The notes under the pieces are model-generated. The model had not been told where the DNA came from. It saw only the letters and a list, made by a program, of their open reading frames with translations, and did no database searches. Below are positions 8,120 to 15,825 of a stretch of DNA of 64,000 nt, in pieces (position 1 is the stretch's first letter; each line of letters starts with the position of its first letter). Position numbers and translations under genes: made by a program. The DNA is from Onthomorpha sp937906975 (GTDB lineage Bacteria > Bacteroidota > Bacteroidia > Bacteroidales > P3). The stretch lies in contig JAZLDH010000009.1 of the NCBI GenBank assembly GCA_045614605.1, positions 124,001 through 188,000 of the forward strand. The letters are read 5' to 3'.

Positions 8120-8180
8120 AAATTAGGATTATATTGTCTGTAAGAAAAAAATCAATATGTTATGTAAAGATTTAAATACA

Positions 8181-8220
8181 AAAATAGGGAAACCCTTTGA
8201 GGATTTCCCTATTGTTTTTT
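8181..8220. terminator. Terminator of nifJ, copy 2 of a 33-bp direct repeat
   Basis: AATAGGGAAA and TTTCCCTATT form a perfect 10-bp stem with T-runs on both strands, 18-28 bp past the nifJ stop codon. It matches 6677-6709 at 32 of 33 positions. The two copies bracket the putAbiC-like gene. Confidence 0.8.
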
Positions 8221-8237
8221 ATGATTCTTTGGTTGGA

Positions 8238-11200
8238 TTATTTATTCCAATCCATTGATGCCATTCTCTTGTATGATTCGTAACGCCATTTAGCATTTTC
8301 TTCTGATGCTGCAAATAATTGTGCTGCTTCTTCTGGGAATGCTTTCTTCAATGAGTTGTAACGAACTTCACCATCGATGAATGCTTGGAATTTACTCCAA
8401 TCTGGTTCTTTTGAATCTAATGTAAATGGATTCTTTCCTTCTGCTGCAAGTTCTGGATTGTATCTCCACAAGTGCCAGTATCCGCATTCAACTGCGCGTT
8501 TTCCTTCTTCTTGTGTTTTTCCCATACCTATCTTGATACCGTGGTTGATACAAGGTGCGTATGCTATGATTAGAGATGGTCCATTGTAAGCTTCTGCTTC
8601 TTTTAATACTTTTAAGTATTGTGCAGGGTCTGCTCCGATTGATACTTGTGCAACATAAACGTATCCGTATGTTGTTGCTATCATACCAAGATCTTTCTTA
8701 CGGATTCTCTTTCCTGATGCAGCAAATTTAGCTATTGCTCCTACTGGTGTAGCTTTTGATGCTTGTCCTCCTGTGTTAGAGTAAACTTCTGTATCTACTA
8801 CTAATATATTTACATCTTCGCCAGATGCGATAACGTGGTCAAGTCCACCGTATCCGATGTCATATCCCCAACCGTCGCCACCAAATATCCATTGTGATTT
8901 CTTAACAATGAATTGTTTGTTTGCTTCTAAGTCTTTGCATATATCGCAACCGCATTGTCCTAATGTTGGAACAAGTGAGTTGTAAACTTTTTGTGTGATT
9001 TCTGCGTTTTCTCTATTGTCTATCCAAAGTTGGAATAATGCTTTTTGGTCTGCTGTGCAGCAATCGCATGCTAAGCCTTTTCTCATTAGGTCTTCTACTC
9101 TATCTCTCATTTTACGAGTTGCAGTAGCCATACCTAAACCAAATTCTGCGTTATCTTCAAATAATGAGTTAGCCCAAGCTGGTCCTTTTCCTTCTGCATT
9201 AGTTGTGTAAGGCATAGATGGGCAAGAACCTCCGTAGATTGAAGAACAACCTGTTGCGTTTGCTACCATCATTCTTTCTCCAAACAATTGAGTTATCAAT
9301 TTGATGTAAGGAGTTTCACCACAACCTGCACATGCTCCTGAGAACTCAAATAATGGTTGTGCAAATTGTGAGTTCTTTATGCTCTTTCCTACTTCTACTA
9401 GGTTAGATTTGTATGTTACGTTTTTGCTTACAACGTCCCAAGTTTTTGCTTCTTCCATTTGAGTGTGTAACGGTTCCATTGTAAGAGCTTTTGTCTTAGC
9501 TGGACATACATCAACACAGTTTCCACAACCTGTACAGTCAAGTGGAGAAACTTGCATACGGAATTGCATTCCTTCAAATTCTTTTCCTATTGCTTTTATA
9601 GTTGCAGGATTTCCTGTTTTTGCAAGTTCGTCTGCTGTAAATACGAATGGACGAATTGCTGCGTGAGGACATACTAATGAACACTTGTTACATTGGATAC
9701 AGTTTTCTGGATTCCATGCTGGAACGTGTGCTGCGATTCCTCTCTTTTCGTATTGTGATGTACCACATGGGAATGTTCCGTTTTCTCTTCCCACAAATGC
9801 ACTTACAGGTAATGTGTCCCCTTCTTGTGCGTTGATTACATCTACTACGTTCTTTATGAAGTCTGGTCTGTCTGCTGTTTCTCCACAGTTGCAACCGCAT
9901 GTGCAAGCATCATCCCATTCTTTCTTAACTTCTATCTTTATAACTTCTCCTCCTTTATCAACAGCAGCGTAGTTCATCTTAACGATGTTTTCACCTTTCT
10001 TGCCGTATGATTTGTCGATTGCTTTCTTCATTGCAGTAACTGCAACTTCGTAAGGAATTACTTCTGCAATCTTGAAGAATGCTGATTGAAGGATTGTATT
10101 AGTTCTGTTTCCTAATCCTATTTCTTCTGCAATCTTTGTTGCGTTGATTATGTAGAAGTTGATATTCTTTTCTGCTAATTCTTTTTTAACCTTGCTGCTT
10201 AATCTTTCAACAGTTTCTTCTGCTGAGAACATTGAGTTTAATAGGAATGTTCCATTAGGTTTGATTCCCTTTAATACTTCATACATATTCATGTAGTTGA
10301 ATACGTGGCAAGCAACAAAGTCTGGTGTTGTTACTAAGTAAGGTGAACGAATTACATTGTCTCCAAAACGAAGGTGAGAGCAAGTAAATCCTCCTGATTT
10401 CTTACTATCGTATGAGAAATATGCTTGACAATATTTGTTTGTATTGTCTCCGATGATTTTGATAGAGTTTTTGTTTGCTCCTACTGTACCATCTGCTCCT
10501 AATCCGTAGAATTTAGCTTCAAATGTTCCTTCTGTTGCCATTGAAACTTCTGGTAACATTGGTAAAGAACGATTTGTTACATCATCAACTATACCAACTG
10601 TGAATTGGTTCATTGGATTAGCTGATTTAAGGTTTTCTACTACTGAAAGGATTTGTGCTGGTGTTGTATCTTTTGAAGACAATCCATATCTACCTCCAAT
10701 AACCATTGGTTTTTCTGTGCAAGAGCAAGATGCAAATGCTTCAACAACGTCTAAGTATAATGGATCTCCGTTAGCACCTGCTTCTTTTGTACGGTCTAAC
10801 ACACAAATTCTTTTTGCAGTTTTTGGTAATGCTTCAAAGAAGTATTTTTTAGAGAATGGACGATATAAGTGTACTGTTACCAATCCTAATTTTTCACCTT
10901 TCTTAGCAAGGTAATCTATAACTTCTTTTATTGTATCTGAAACGCTACCCATTGCTACTATTACGTTTTCAGCATCTGCTGGTCCATAGTAGTTGAATGG
11001 TTTGTAATCTCTTCCTGTTAATTTAGAGATTTTTTCCATATAATCTGCTACTATTTCAGGTAGTGCTTCATAGTATGGATTACATGCTTCTCTTGCTTGG
11101 AAGAATACGTCTGGGTTTTGAGCTGTACCTCTTGTAACAGGGTGTTCTGGATTCAAGGCATTTTCTCTGTAATTTCTCAATGCTTCTTGATCAACCAAAG

Positions 11201-11783
11201 CAGCCATATCTTCTGTTTCTAAGGCTTCTATTTTTTGAATTTCGTGAGATGTACGGAATCCATCAAAATAGTGCATAAATGGAACTCTACCTTTGATTGC
11301 AGAAAGGTGAGCAACTCCTGCTAAATCCATAGCTTCTTGTACAGAAGCAGAAGAAAGCATTGCAAAGCCTGTTTGACGGCAAGCGTAAACGTCAGAGTGA
11401 TCTCCGAAAATTGAAAGAGCGTGAGCTGCAATTGTTCTTGCTGTTACGTGTAATACGCCAGGAAGTAATTCTCCCGCTATTTTGTACATATTAGGTATCA
11501 TCAACAACAATCCTTGTGATGCAGTGAATGTTGTAGATAAAGCACCTGCTTGTAAAGAACCGTGTAATGCACCAGCAGCTCCTGCTTCTGATTGCATTTC
11601 AACTAATTTTACTGTTTCTCCAAAAATGTTTTTGCGACCATTTGCTGACCATTCATCAACATATTCTGCCATTGGTGATGATGGTGTAATAGGGTAAATT
11701 GCTGCTACTTCGCTGAACATATATGCAACGTGAGCACAAGCTTGATTACCATCGCATGTCAAAAATTTCTTTTCTTTTGCCAT
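8238..11783 (-). CDS. nifJ: Pyruvate:ferredoxin (flavodoxin) oxidoreductase
   Basis: Oxidises pyruvate to acetyl-CoA and CO2 and reduces ferredoxin, the central step of anaerobic pyruvate metabolism. The 1181-residue single chain has all fused domains. The N-terminal domain has 'YPITPSSPMAEYVDEW' (residue 35 on). Two 4Fe-4S motifs follow (CIQCNKCSLVCP and CTGCGNCVDVCP, about 690-760). The proximal-cluster Cys lie in 'GACAGCGETPYIKL' and 'NATGCSSIYGG'. The TPP-binding region is 'GDGWGYDIGYGGLDHV' with 'VDTEVYSNTGGQ'. Length is normal. It has its own promoter and terminator, so it is monocistronic. The reduced ferredoxin can be used by the Rnf complex encoded 4 kb away. Confidence 0.97.
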   Translation of the reverse strand: MAKEKKFLTCDGNQACAHVAYMFSEVAAIYPITPSSPMAEYVDEWSANGRKNIFGETVKLVEMQSEAGAAGALHGSLQAGALSTTFTASQGLLLMIPNMYKIAGELLPGVLHVTARTIAAHALSIFGDHSDVYACRQTGFAMLSSASVQEAMDLAGVAHLSAIKGRVPFMHYFDGFRTSHEIQKIEALETEDMAALVDQEALRNYRENALNPEHPVTRGTAQNPDVFFQAREACNPYYEALPEIVADYMEKISKLTGRDYKPFNYYGPADAENVIVAMGSVSDTIKEVIDYLAKKGEKLGLVTVHLYRPFSKKYFFEALPKTAKRICVLDRTKEAGANGDPLYLDVVEAFASCSCTEKPMVIGGRYGLSSKDTTPAQILSVVENLKSANPMNQFTVGIVDDVTNRSLPMLPEVSMATEGTFEAKFYGLGADGTVGANKNSIKIIGDNTNKYCQAYFSYDSKKSGGFTCSHLRFGDNVIRSPYLVTTPDFVACHVFNYMNMYEVLKGIKPNGTFLLNSMFSAEETVERLSSKVKKELAEKNINFYIINATKIAEEIGLGNRTNTILQSAFFKIAEVIPYEVAVTAMKKAIDKSYGKKGENIVKMNYAAVDKGGEVIKIEVKKEWDDACTCGCNCGETADRPDFIKNVVDVINAQEGDTLPVSAFVGRENGTFPCGTSQYEKRGIAAHVPAWNPENCIQCNKCSLVCPHAAIRPFVFTADELAKTGNPATIKAIGKEFEGMQFRMQVSPLDCTGCGNCVDVCPAKTKALTMEPLHTQMEEAKTWDVVSKNVTYKSNLVEVGKSIKNSQFAQPLFEFSGACAGCGETPYIKLITQLFGERMMVANATGCSSIYGGSCPSMPYTTNAEGKGPAWANSLFEDNAEFGLGMATATRKMRDRVEDLMRKGLACDCCTADQKALFQLWIDNRENAEITQKVYNSLVPTLGQCGCDICKDLEANKQFIVKKSQWIFGGDGWGYDIGYGGLDHVIASGEDVNILVVDTEVYSNTGGQASKATPVGAIAKFAASGKRIRKKDLGMIATTYGYVYVAQVSIGADPAQYLKVLKEAEAYNGPSLIIAYAPCINHGIKIGMGKTQEEGKRAVECGYWHLWRYNPELAAEGKNPFTLDSKEPDWSKFQAFIDGEVRYNSLKKAFPEEAAQLFAASEENAKWRYESYKRMASMDWNK

Positions 11784-11827
11784 TGCTGTATTATTTAAAT
11801 TTAAAACAATTATTTTTCTACAAACTG

Positions 11828-11858
11828 CAAAGATACAGTAAAATTTTGAAAAGTCATA
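11828..11858 (-). promoter_or_regulatory. Promoter of nifJ
   Basis: Minus-strand TATCTTTG (11835-11828) is a perfect -7 match. TATG at 11858-11855, 19 bp upstream, is a one-base variant of the -33 TTTG. The ATG follows 44 nt after the -7 box. Confidence 0.65.
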
Positions 11859-11875
11859 AAAACATTATATTTTTT

Positions 11876-11922
11876 CTTTGAGTCAGTAAATTATTTCTTT
11901 GCTTTATTAAATTTTTCCTTTG
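11876..11922. repeat. 21-bp phased CWWWG element, copy B
   Basis: CTTTG occurs at 11876, 11897 and 11918, exactly 21 bp apart; a further in-phase CATAA lies at 11855. The element sits between the stop codon of the Cys/His peptide and the nifJ promoter, at the 3' end of the sodB transcript. Confidence 0.7.
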
Positions 11923-11937
11923 AAAAAATTCTGCATC

Positions 11938-12033
11938 TCATGAACACAAGTGTCCACCATACGGACACGAATGTTCACCACACGGACACAAGTGTTCTCC
12001 ACACGGACACGAATGTTCGCCACACGGACACAT
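11938..12033 (-). CDS. 31-residue Cys/His-rich heptapeptide-repeat protein (candidate metal-binding peptide)
   Basis: An ATG at 12033 opens a frame that ends at TGA 11940-11938. After the Met come CPCGEHS, CPCGEHL, CPCGEHS, CPYGGHL and a final Cys-Ser: 8 Cys, 4 His and 3 Glu in 31 residues. The DNA is a 21-bp tandem repeat (11944-12027, four units), and the array fits the ORF almost exactly. Between units the Gly codon varies GGC/GGA/GGT and the His codon CAT/CAC, all silent, which argues for selection on this frame. Ser- and Leu-type units alternate, so a 42-bp double unit was duplicated. It starts 45 bp after the sodB stop with no promoter box between, so it is likely co-transcribed with sodB. 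The composition recalls metallothioneins or zinc/iron chelating peptides, but I recognise no family; function is inference. Confidence 0.6.
   Translation of the reverse strand: MCPCGEHSCPCGEHLCPCGEHSCPYGGHLCS
11944..12031. repeat. 21-bp tandem repeat, 4.2 copies, coding the heptapeptide repeat
   Basis: Units at 11944-11964, 11965-11985, 11986-12006 and 12007-12027, plus a partial ACAC. On the minus strand each unit begins TGTCCGT. Differences fall mainly at third codon positions of the minus-strand frame. It is not a CRISPR: there are no spacers. Confidence 0.9.
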
Positions 12034-12078
12034 ATAATAAAATATAATAAAAAATTAAAAATAAAAAAGAAATGTTTT

Positions 12079-12657
12079 TTAAAATCTTTCTGTTATTTTT
12101 TTCCAATCAATGAGCGGCCAAAAATCTTTTAAATAATCGGCTCTGCGGTTTTGTTTATCTAAATAGTAAGCATGCTCCCATACATCGCAAACTAAAAGAG
12201 GTGTTTTGTTTTGACAAATTGGATTTTCTGCATTTGGCAAGGCTAAGATTTCCAATTCGTTTTTCTCATTTTTAACAAGCCATACCCAACCGCTACCAAA
12301 GAGATTGAGAGCCTGAGTGGTAAATTCTTGTTGTAGATTTTCCAAACTGCCGTATTGTTGAATGATACGTTTTTCTAATTCTCCACTTGGACAAGAAGCT
12401 GGTTTATCGGAGAATGATTGCCAATAAAAGGTATGATTCCACACTTGTGCTGCATTATTGAAAATAGAGCCTTTTGAATGTTTAATTATATATTCTAAAC
12501 ATTTGTCTTCAAACTCTGTATTTTCGATAAGTGCATTCAATTTATCAACGTATGTTTGATGATGTTTTAGGTAGTGAAACTCCATTGTTTGTTTGCTGAT
12601 AAAGGGTTGCAAAGCATCTAAACAATAGTCCAATTTTGGTAATTCAATCTTTTTCAT
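12079..12657 (-). CDS. sodB: Superoxide dismutase, iron type
   Basis: Converts superoxide to H2O2 and O2 in the cytoplasm. The 192-residue product (start MKKIELPKLDYCLDAL) has the metal ligands of the Fe/Mn family: His in 'FHYLKHHQTYVDKL' (about 26), His in 'NAAQVWNHTFYWQS' (about 73), and Asp and His in 'DVWEHAYYLDKQNRRADY'. The AAQVWNHTFYW form with Gln is the iron (or cambialistic) type. I chose the ATG at 12657 over the frame's earlier Met at 12693, because the family begins at 'ELPKL' and the extra 12 residues match nothing. It is divergent from the kor operon and followed by the Cys/His repeat peptide on the same strand. No clear promoter box was found upstream. Confidence 0.95.
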   Translation of the reverse strand: MKKIELPKLDYCLDALQPFISKQTMEFHYLKHHQTYVDKLNALIENTEFEDKCLEYIIKHSKGSIFNNAAQVWNHTFYWQSFSDKPASCPSGELEKRIIQQYGSLENLQQEFTTQALNLFGSGWVWLVKNEKNELEILALPNAENPICQNKTPLLVCDVWEHAYYLDKQNRRADYLKDFWPLIDWKKITERF

Positions 12658-12749
12658 ATCTGTTATTTTTGTAAGGTTTTGTAGATTAAACAAATCAAGT
12701 TGAAAAATGTTTAAAATCTAAGTTTATAAGAAATTAAATTAGAAATCGT

Positions 12750-12780
12750 TTTGTCAATTGGAAATAAAGTTATAATTTTG
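12750..12780 (+). promoter_or_regulatory. Promoter of the 2-oxoacid:ferredoxin oxidoreductase operon
   Basis: TTTG at 12750-12753 and TAATTTTG at 12773-12780 are 19 bp apart, a full consensus match, 45 nt before the first ATG of the operon. Confidence 0.85.
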
Positions 12781-12825
12781 GAGACTGAAATAATAATTAT
12801 TTTAATCATTAAAAAACATAAAGCA

Positions 12826-13044
12826 ATGGCAATAAAAGGAGCAATTGTAATTGATGTTGAGCGTTGCAAAGGTTGCGGAGTATGCGTTTCTGTATGTCCA
12901 AAACAAGTTATCGCTCTATCAAAGAATGTAAATGTAAAGGGTTATAATTATGCCGAAATGGTAAACGGAGATTGCATCGGTTGTGCATCTTGTGGCATGG
13001 TATGTCCTGATGGTGTTATAACAGTTTACAAAGCAAAGTTATAA
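12826..13044 (+). CDS. 2-oxoacid:ferredoxin oxidoreductase, delta (ferredoxin) subunit
   Basis: A 72-residue 2x4Fe-4S protein that carries electrons within the four-subunit oxidoreductase. The motifs are CKGCGVCVSVCP (residues 14-25) and CIGCASCGMVCP. The frame is open further upstream, but the promoter at 12750-12780 rules out the earlier start, and MAIKGAIVIDVERC is the family N-terminus. It is the first gene of a four-gene operon (delta, alpha, beta, gamma) with gaps of 4-22 bp. The subunit set is of the KorDABC/VorDABC type. Confidence 0.92.
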   Translation: MAIKGAIVIDVERCKGCGVCVSVCPKQVIALSKNVNVKGYNYAEMVNGDCIGCASCGMVCPDGVITVYKAKL

Positions 13045-13064
13045 ATAAAAAAACTTTATAAGAA

Positions 13065-14150
13065 ATGGCAAAAGAGTTAAAATTAATGAAAGGTAACGAA
13101 GCAATTGCGGAAGCCGCAATTCGCTCCGGTTGTGACGGCTATTTCGGATATCCTATCACTCCACAATCTGAGGTTATGGAACACCTTATGGCTGAAATGC
13201 CATGGGAAAAGACAGGAATGGTCGTTTTACAAGCAGAAAGTGAAGTTGCCTCAATCAATATGGTATATGGTGGTGCTGCAACAGGTAAAAAAGTTATGAC
13301 ATCATCTTCTTCTCCAGGAATGTCTTTAATGCAAGAAGGTGTTACTTACCTTGCAGGAGCAGAACTTCCTTGTTTACTTGTTAACGTAATGAGAGGTGGT
13401 CCTGGATTGGGAACTATTCAACCTTCACAAGCAGATTATTTCCAAACTGTAAAAGGTGGTGGTCATGGCGACTATCAATTATATACTCTTGCACCTGCAA
13501 GCGTTCAAGAAATGTATGATTTTGTTTTCAAAGCTTGGGAAATAGCATTCAAATACAGAAACCCTGTTATGATTCTTTCTGATGGTGCTATCGGACAAGT
13601 AATGGAAAAAGTTTATGTTGGAGATTATGTTCCTCGTTGGACTGATGAAGAAATAGCAAAGAACGCTCCATGGGCTGCTTTCGGAAAACCAGCTTCAAGA
13701 GATCACAATATAGTTACTTCTTTGGAACTTGATTCTGCTAAACAAGAAAAACACAATCACCGTTTCCAAGCAAAATATCGTGAAATGGAAAAGAACGATA
13801 CTTTGTATGAAGAAATAATGTGTGAAGATGCTGACTATGTATTTGTAGCTTACGGTTCATGTGCTCGTATCGCTCACAAAGCAGTTCAAATAGCAAGAGA
13901 TAAAGGTATAAAAGTTGGTTTATTAAGACCTATCACTTTATTCCCATTCCCAACTCAACCAATCAAAGCATTGGCTCAAAGAGTTAAAGGTATCCTTACT
14001 GTTGAAATGTCAGCAGGTCAAATGGTATATGACGTAAAACTTGCTTCTGAATTTAAATGTCCTGTTGAATACTTTGGACGTTATGGTGGTATAATACCTA
14101 CACCACAAGAAGTAGTAGAAGCATTGGAAAACAAATTAATTAAGGGCTAA
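13065..14150 (+). CDS. 2-oxoacid:ferredoxin oxidoreductase, alpha subunit (VorB/KorA type)
   Basis: The 361-residue subunit has the pyrimidine-binding domain of the TPP enzyme ('GNEAIAEAAIRSGCDGYFGY' then 'PITPQSE', residues 10-36), the conserved 'LQAESEVASINMVYGGAATG', and domain II after residue 240. It resembles the Bacteroidota proteins usually named 3-methyl-2-oxobutanoate dehydrogenase subunit VorB. The substrate could be 2-oxoglutarate or branched-chain 2-oxoacids; the sequence alone does not settle this, so I give no gene symbol. It is co-transcribed with the ferredoxin subunit (20 bp upstream) and the TPP subunit (4 bp downstream). Confidence 0.93.
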   Translation: MAKELKLMKGNEAIAEAAIRSGCDGYFGYPITPQSEVMEHLMAEMPWEKTGMVVLQAESEVASINMVYGGAATGKKVMTSSSSPGMSLMQEGVTYLAGAELPCLLVNVMRGGPGLGTIQPSQADYFQTVKGGGHGDYQLYTLAPASVQEMYDFVFKAWEIAFKYRNPVMILSDGAIGQVMEKVYVGDYVPRWTDEEIAKNAPWAAFGKPASRDHNIVTSLELDSAKQEKHNHRFQAKYREMEKNDTLYEEIMCEDADYVFVAYGSCARIAHKAVQIARDKGIKVGLLRPITLFPFPTQPIKALAQRVKGILTVEMSAGQMVYDVKLASEFKCPVEYFGRYGGIIPTPQEVVEALENKLIKG

Positions 14151-14154
14151 GATT

Positions 14155-14982
14155 ATGTTTAACGAAGAAATAGTAAAACCAGAAAATCTTGTTTACAAAA
14201 AAACAGACGTTCTTACCGATGCAATTATGCACTATTGTCCAGGTTGTCCTCACGGAACAATCCACAGAATAATTGCAGAAGTAATTGAAGAAATGGGTAT
14301 CCAAGATAAAGCAATAGGTATAGCACCTGTTGGTTGTTCAGTATTAGCATATAATTACTTTAATGTGGACTTTGTTGAAGCTGCACACGGTAGAGCTCCT
14401 GCTCTTGCATCTGCAATCCAAAGATTACACCCAGAACACCACACTTTCACTTATCAAGGTGATGGAGACTTGGCTGCAATCGGTACAGCAGAAACAATTC
14501 ACGCTTGTAACCGCGGAGAAAACATTATAATCTTCTTCGTAAACAATGCAATATATGGTATGACAGGAGGTCAAATGGCTCCAACTACATTGGTAGGTAT
14601 GCCTTCTGCAACTACTCCTTATGGACGTAGAGTTGATTTGAATGGTTGGCCATTACAAATTACAGAATTAGTAGCTCAACTTCCTGGCACATATTATGTA
14701 ACTCGTCAAAGTGCTTCTACTGCCGCTGATGTAAGAAAAGCAAAAGCTGCTGTAAGAAAAGCTTTCGAAAACCAAGCAGCTAAGAAGGGTACTCAATTCA
14801 TAGAATTTGTTTCTACTTGTAATTCTGGTTGGAAAATGACACCTGTTCAAGCTAATGAATGGATGCGTCAAAATATGTTCCCTAAATATGTTTTAGGAGA
14901 CATAAAATTAGAAGGACAAATAGTAAGAGAATACAACCCAGAAGATAGCAAAATTATCAGAGAGTTGAAGTCTGTAAAATAA
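14155..14982 (+). CDS. 2-oxoacid:ferredoxin oxidoreductase, beta (TPP-binding) subunit
   Basis: Binds thiamine diphosphate and a 4Fe-4S cluster and decarboxylates the 2-oxoacid. The 275-residue protein has the cluster Cys in 'YCPGCPHG' (about 27-34) and 'GVAPVGCS'-type 'GIAPVGCSVLA', and the TPP motif beginning 'GDGDLAAIGTAETIHA' and ending 'NNAIYGMTGGQ'. It follows the alpha subunit by 4 bp. Length is as expected. Confidence 0.94.
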   Translation: MFNEEIVKPENLVYKKTDVLTDAIMHYCPGCPHGTIHRIIAEVIEEMGIQDKAIGIAPVGCSVLAYNYFNVDFVEAAHGRAPALASAIQRLHPEHHTFTYQGDGDLAAIGTAETIHACNRGENIIIFFVNNAIYGMTGGQMAPTTLVGMPSATTPYGRRVDLNGWPLQITELVAQLPGTYYVTRQSASTAADVRKAKAAVRKAFENQAAKKGTQFIEFVSTCNSGWKMTPVQANEWMRQNMFPKYVLGDIKLEGQIVREYNPEDSKIIRELKSVK

Positions 14983-15004
14983 ACCCATAAAAAAACGTAT
15001 AAAA

Positions 15005-15556
15005 ATGACAGAAGAAATAATTATAGCAGGTTTCGGAGGACAAGGAGTTTTATCTATGGGTAAAATACTTGCTTACTCAGGAGCAATGCAAGGAAAAGAA
15101 GTAAGTTGGATGCCATCATACGGTCCTGAAATGCGTGGAGGTACAGCAAACGTATCAGTTATCATTTCTGATGAAAGAATATCTTCACCTATTATCAGCC
15201 AATTTGATACAGCAATCATACTTAACCAACAATCATTGGATAAATTTGAAAATTCAGTTAAGCCAGGTGGATTGTTAATCTACGATCCAAACGGAATTAT
15301 CAACCCTCCAACAAGAAAAGACATCAATGTTTACAAAATTCCTGCAACAGAAAAAAGTGTTGAAATGGGAATGGCAAAAGTATTCAATATGATGGTTCTT
15401 GGAGGTTTCTTAAAAGTAAAACCTGTGGTTACAGAACAATACATAGAAGAAGGATTGAAACATTCTCTTCCTGAAAGACACCACAAGTTAATACCAACAA
15501 ACCTTGATGCTGTAGCAAAAGGAAAAGATTTACTTGAAGCAGTAAACGTTCTTTAA
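15005..15556 (+). CDS. 2-oxoacid:ferredoxin oxidoreductase, gamma subunit
   Basis: The 183-residue subunit has the typical N-terminal 'IAGFGGQGVLSMGKILAYSG' (residues 7-26) and 'SYGPEMRGGTANVSV' (about 39-53). It completes the enzyme by closing the CoA/TPP site. It is the last gene of the operon; a strong hairpin terminator starts 22 bp after its stop. Confidence 0.94.
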   Translation: MTEEIIIAGFGGQGVLSMGKILAYSGAMQGKEVSWMPSYGPEMRGGTANVSVIISDERISSPIISQFDTAIILNQQSLDKFENSVKPGGLLIYDPNGIINPPTRKDINVYKIPATEKSVEMGMAKVFNMMVLGGFLKVKPVVTEQYIEEGLKHSLPERHHKLIPTNLDAVAKGKDLLEAVNVL

Positions 15557-15577
15557 TCTATAAAGAATAAAATAAGG

Positions 15578-15612
15578 AAAGTGAGATCAAGAAATTGGTC
15601 TCACTTTTTTTT
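15578..15612 (+). terminator. Terminator of the 2-oxoacid oxidoreductase operon
   Basis: AAAGTGAGATC (15578-15588) pairs with GGTCTCACTTT (15597-15607) with one mismatch pair of G-T type, followed by a run of T. Confidence 0.88.
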
Positions 15613-15616
15613 ATTT

Positions 15617-15684
15617 CTTAGCATTAAAACATCTATTCTTTGCTTTATTTCGATTTTTCTTTACTTTATTTTATTTTTTCTTTG
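15617..15684. repeat. 21-bp phased CWWWG element, copy C
   Basis: CTTAG at 15617, CTTTG at 15638, CTTTA at 15659 and CTTTG at 15680 lie exactly 21 bp apart in otherwise nearly pure A/T sequence, immediately after the operon's hairpin terminator. The remaining gap to the rnf promoter holds nothing else I can identify. Confidence 0.72.
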
Positions 15685-15756
15685 CCTTACAATTATCTAA
15701 TAATCAAAGGCAAAAAATAAGAAAAGAATAAAATAAAAGCATTTTGCTATAAAAGA

Positions 15757-15787
15757 GTTGTAGATTAAATAAAAAAATGTAACTTTG
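15757..15787 (+). promoter_or_regulatory. Promoter of the rnf operon
   Basis: GTTG at 15757-15760 and TAACTTTG at 15780-15787 are 19 bp apart; the rnfB ATG follows 38 nt after the -7 box. Confidence 0.78.
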
Positions 15788-15825
15788 TAGATTGAAAAAT
15801 TATTATTTACTAACAAAAAGATATT

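Noticed and set aside
11944..12031. CRISPR-like short tandem repeat
   Set aside because: Units are contiguous 21-mers without spacers and no cas genes are near. It is a coding tandem repeat.
11950..12132. Plus-strand ORF with 'TRTRMFT/TRTQVFS' repeats across the 21-bp array
   Set aside because: It runs antisense into the end of sodB, has no promoter, and the differences between repeat units are mostly amino-acid changing in this frame. The minus-strand CPCGEH frame shows the silent changes.
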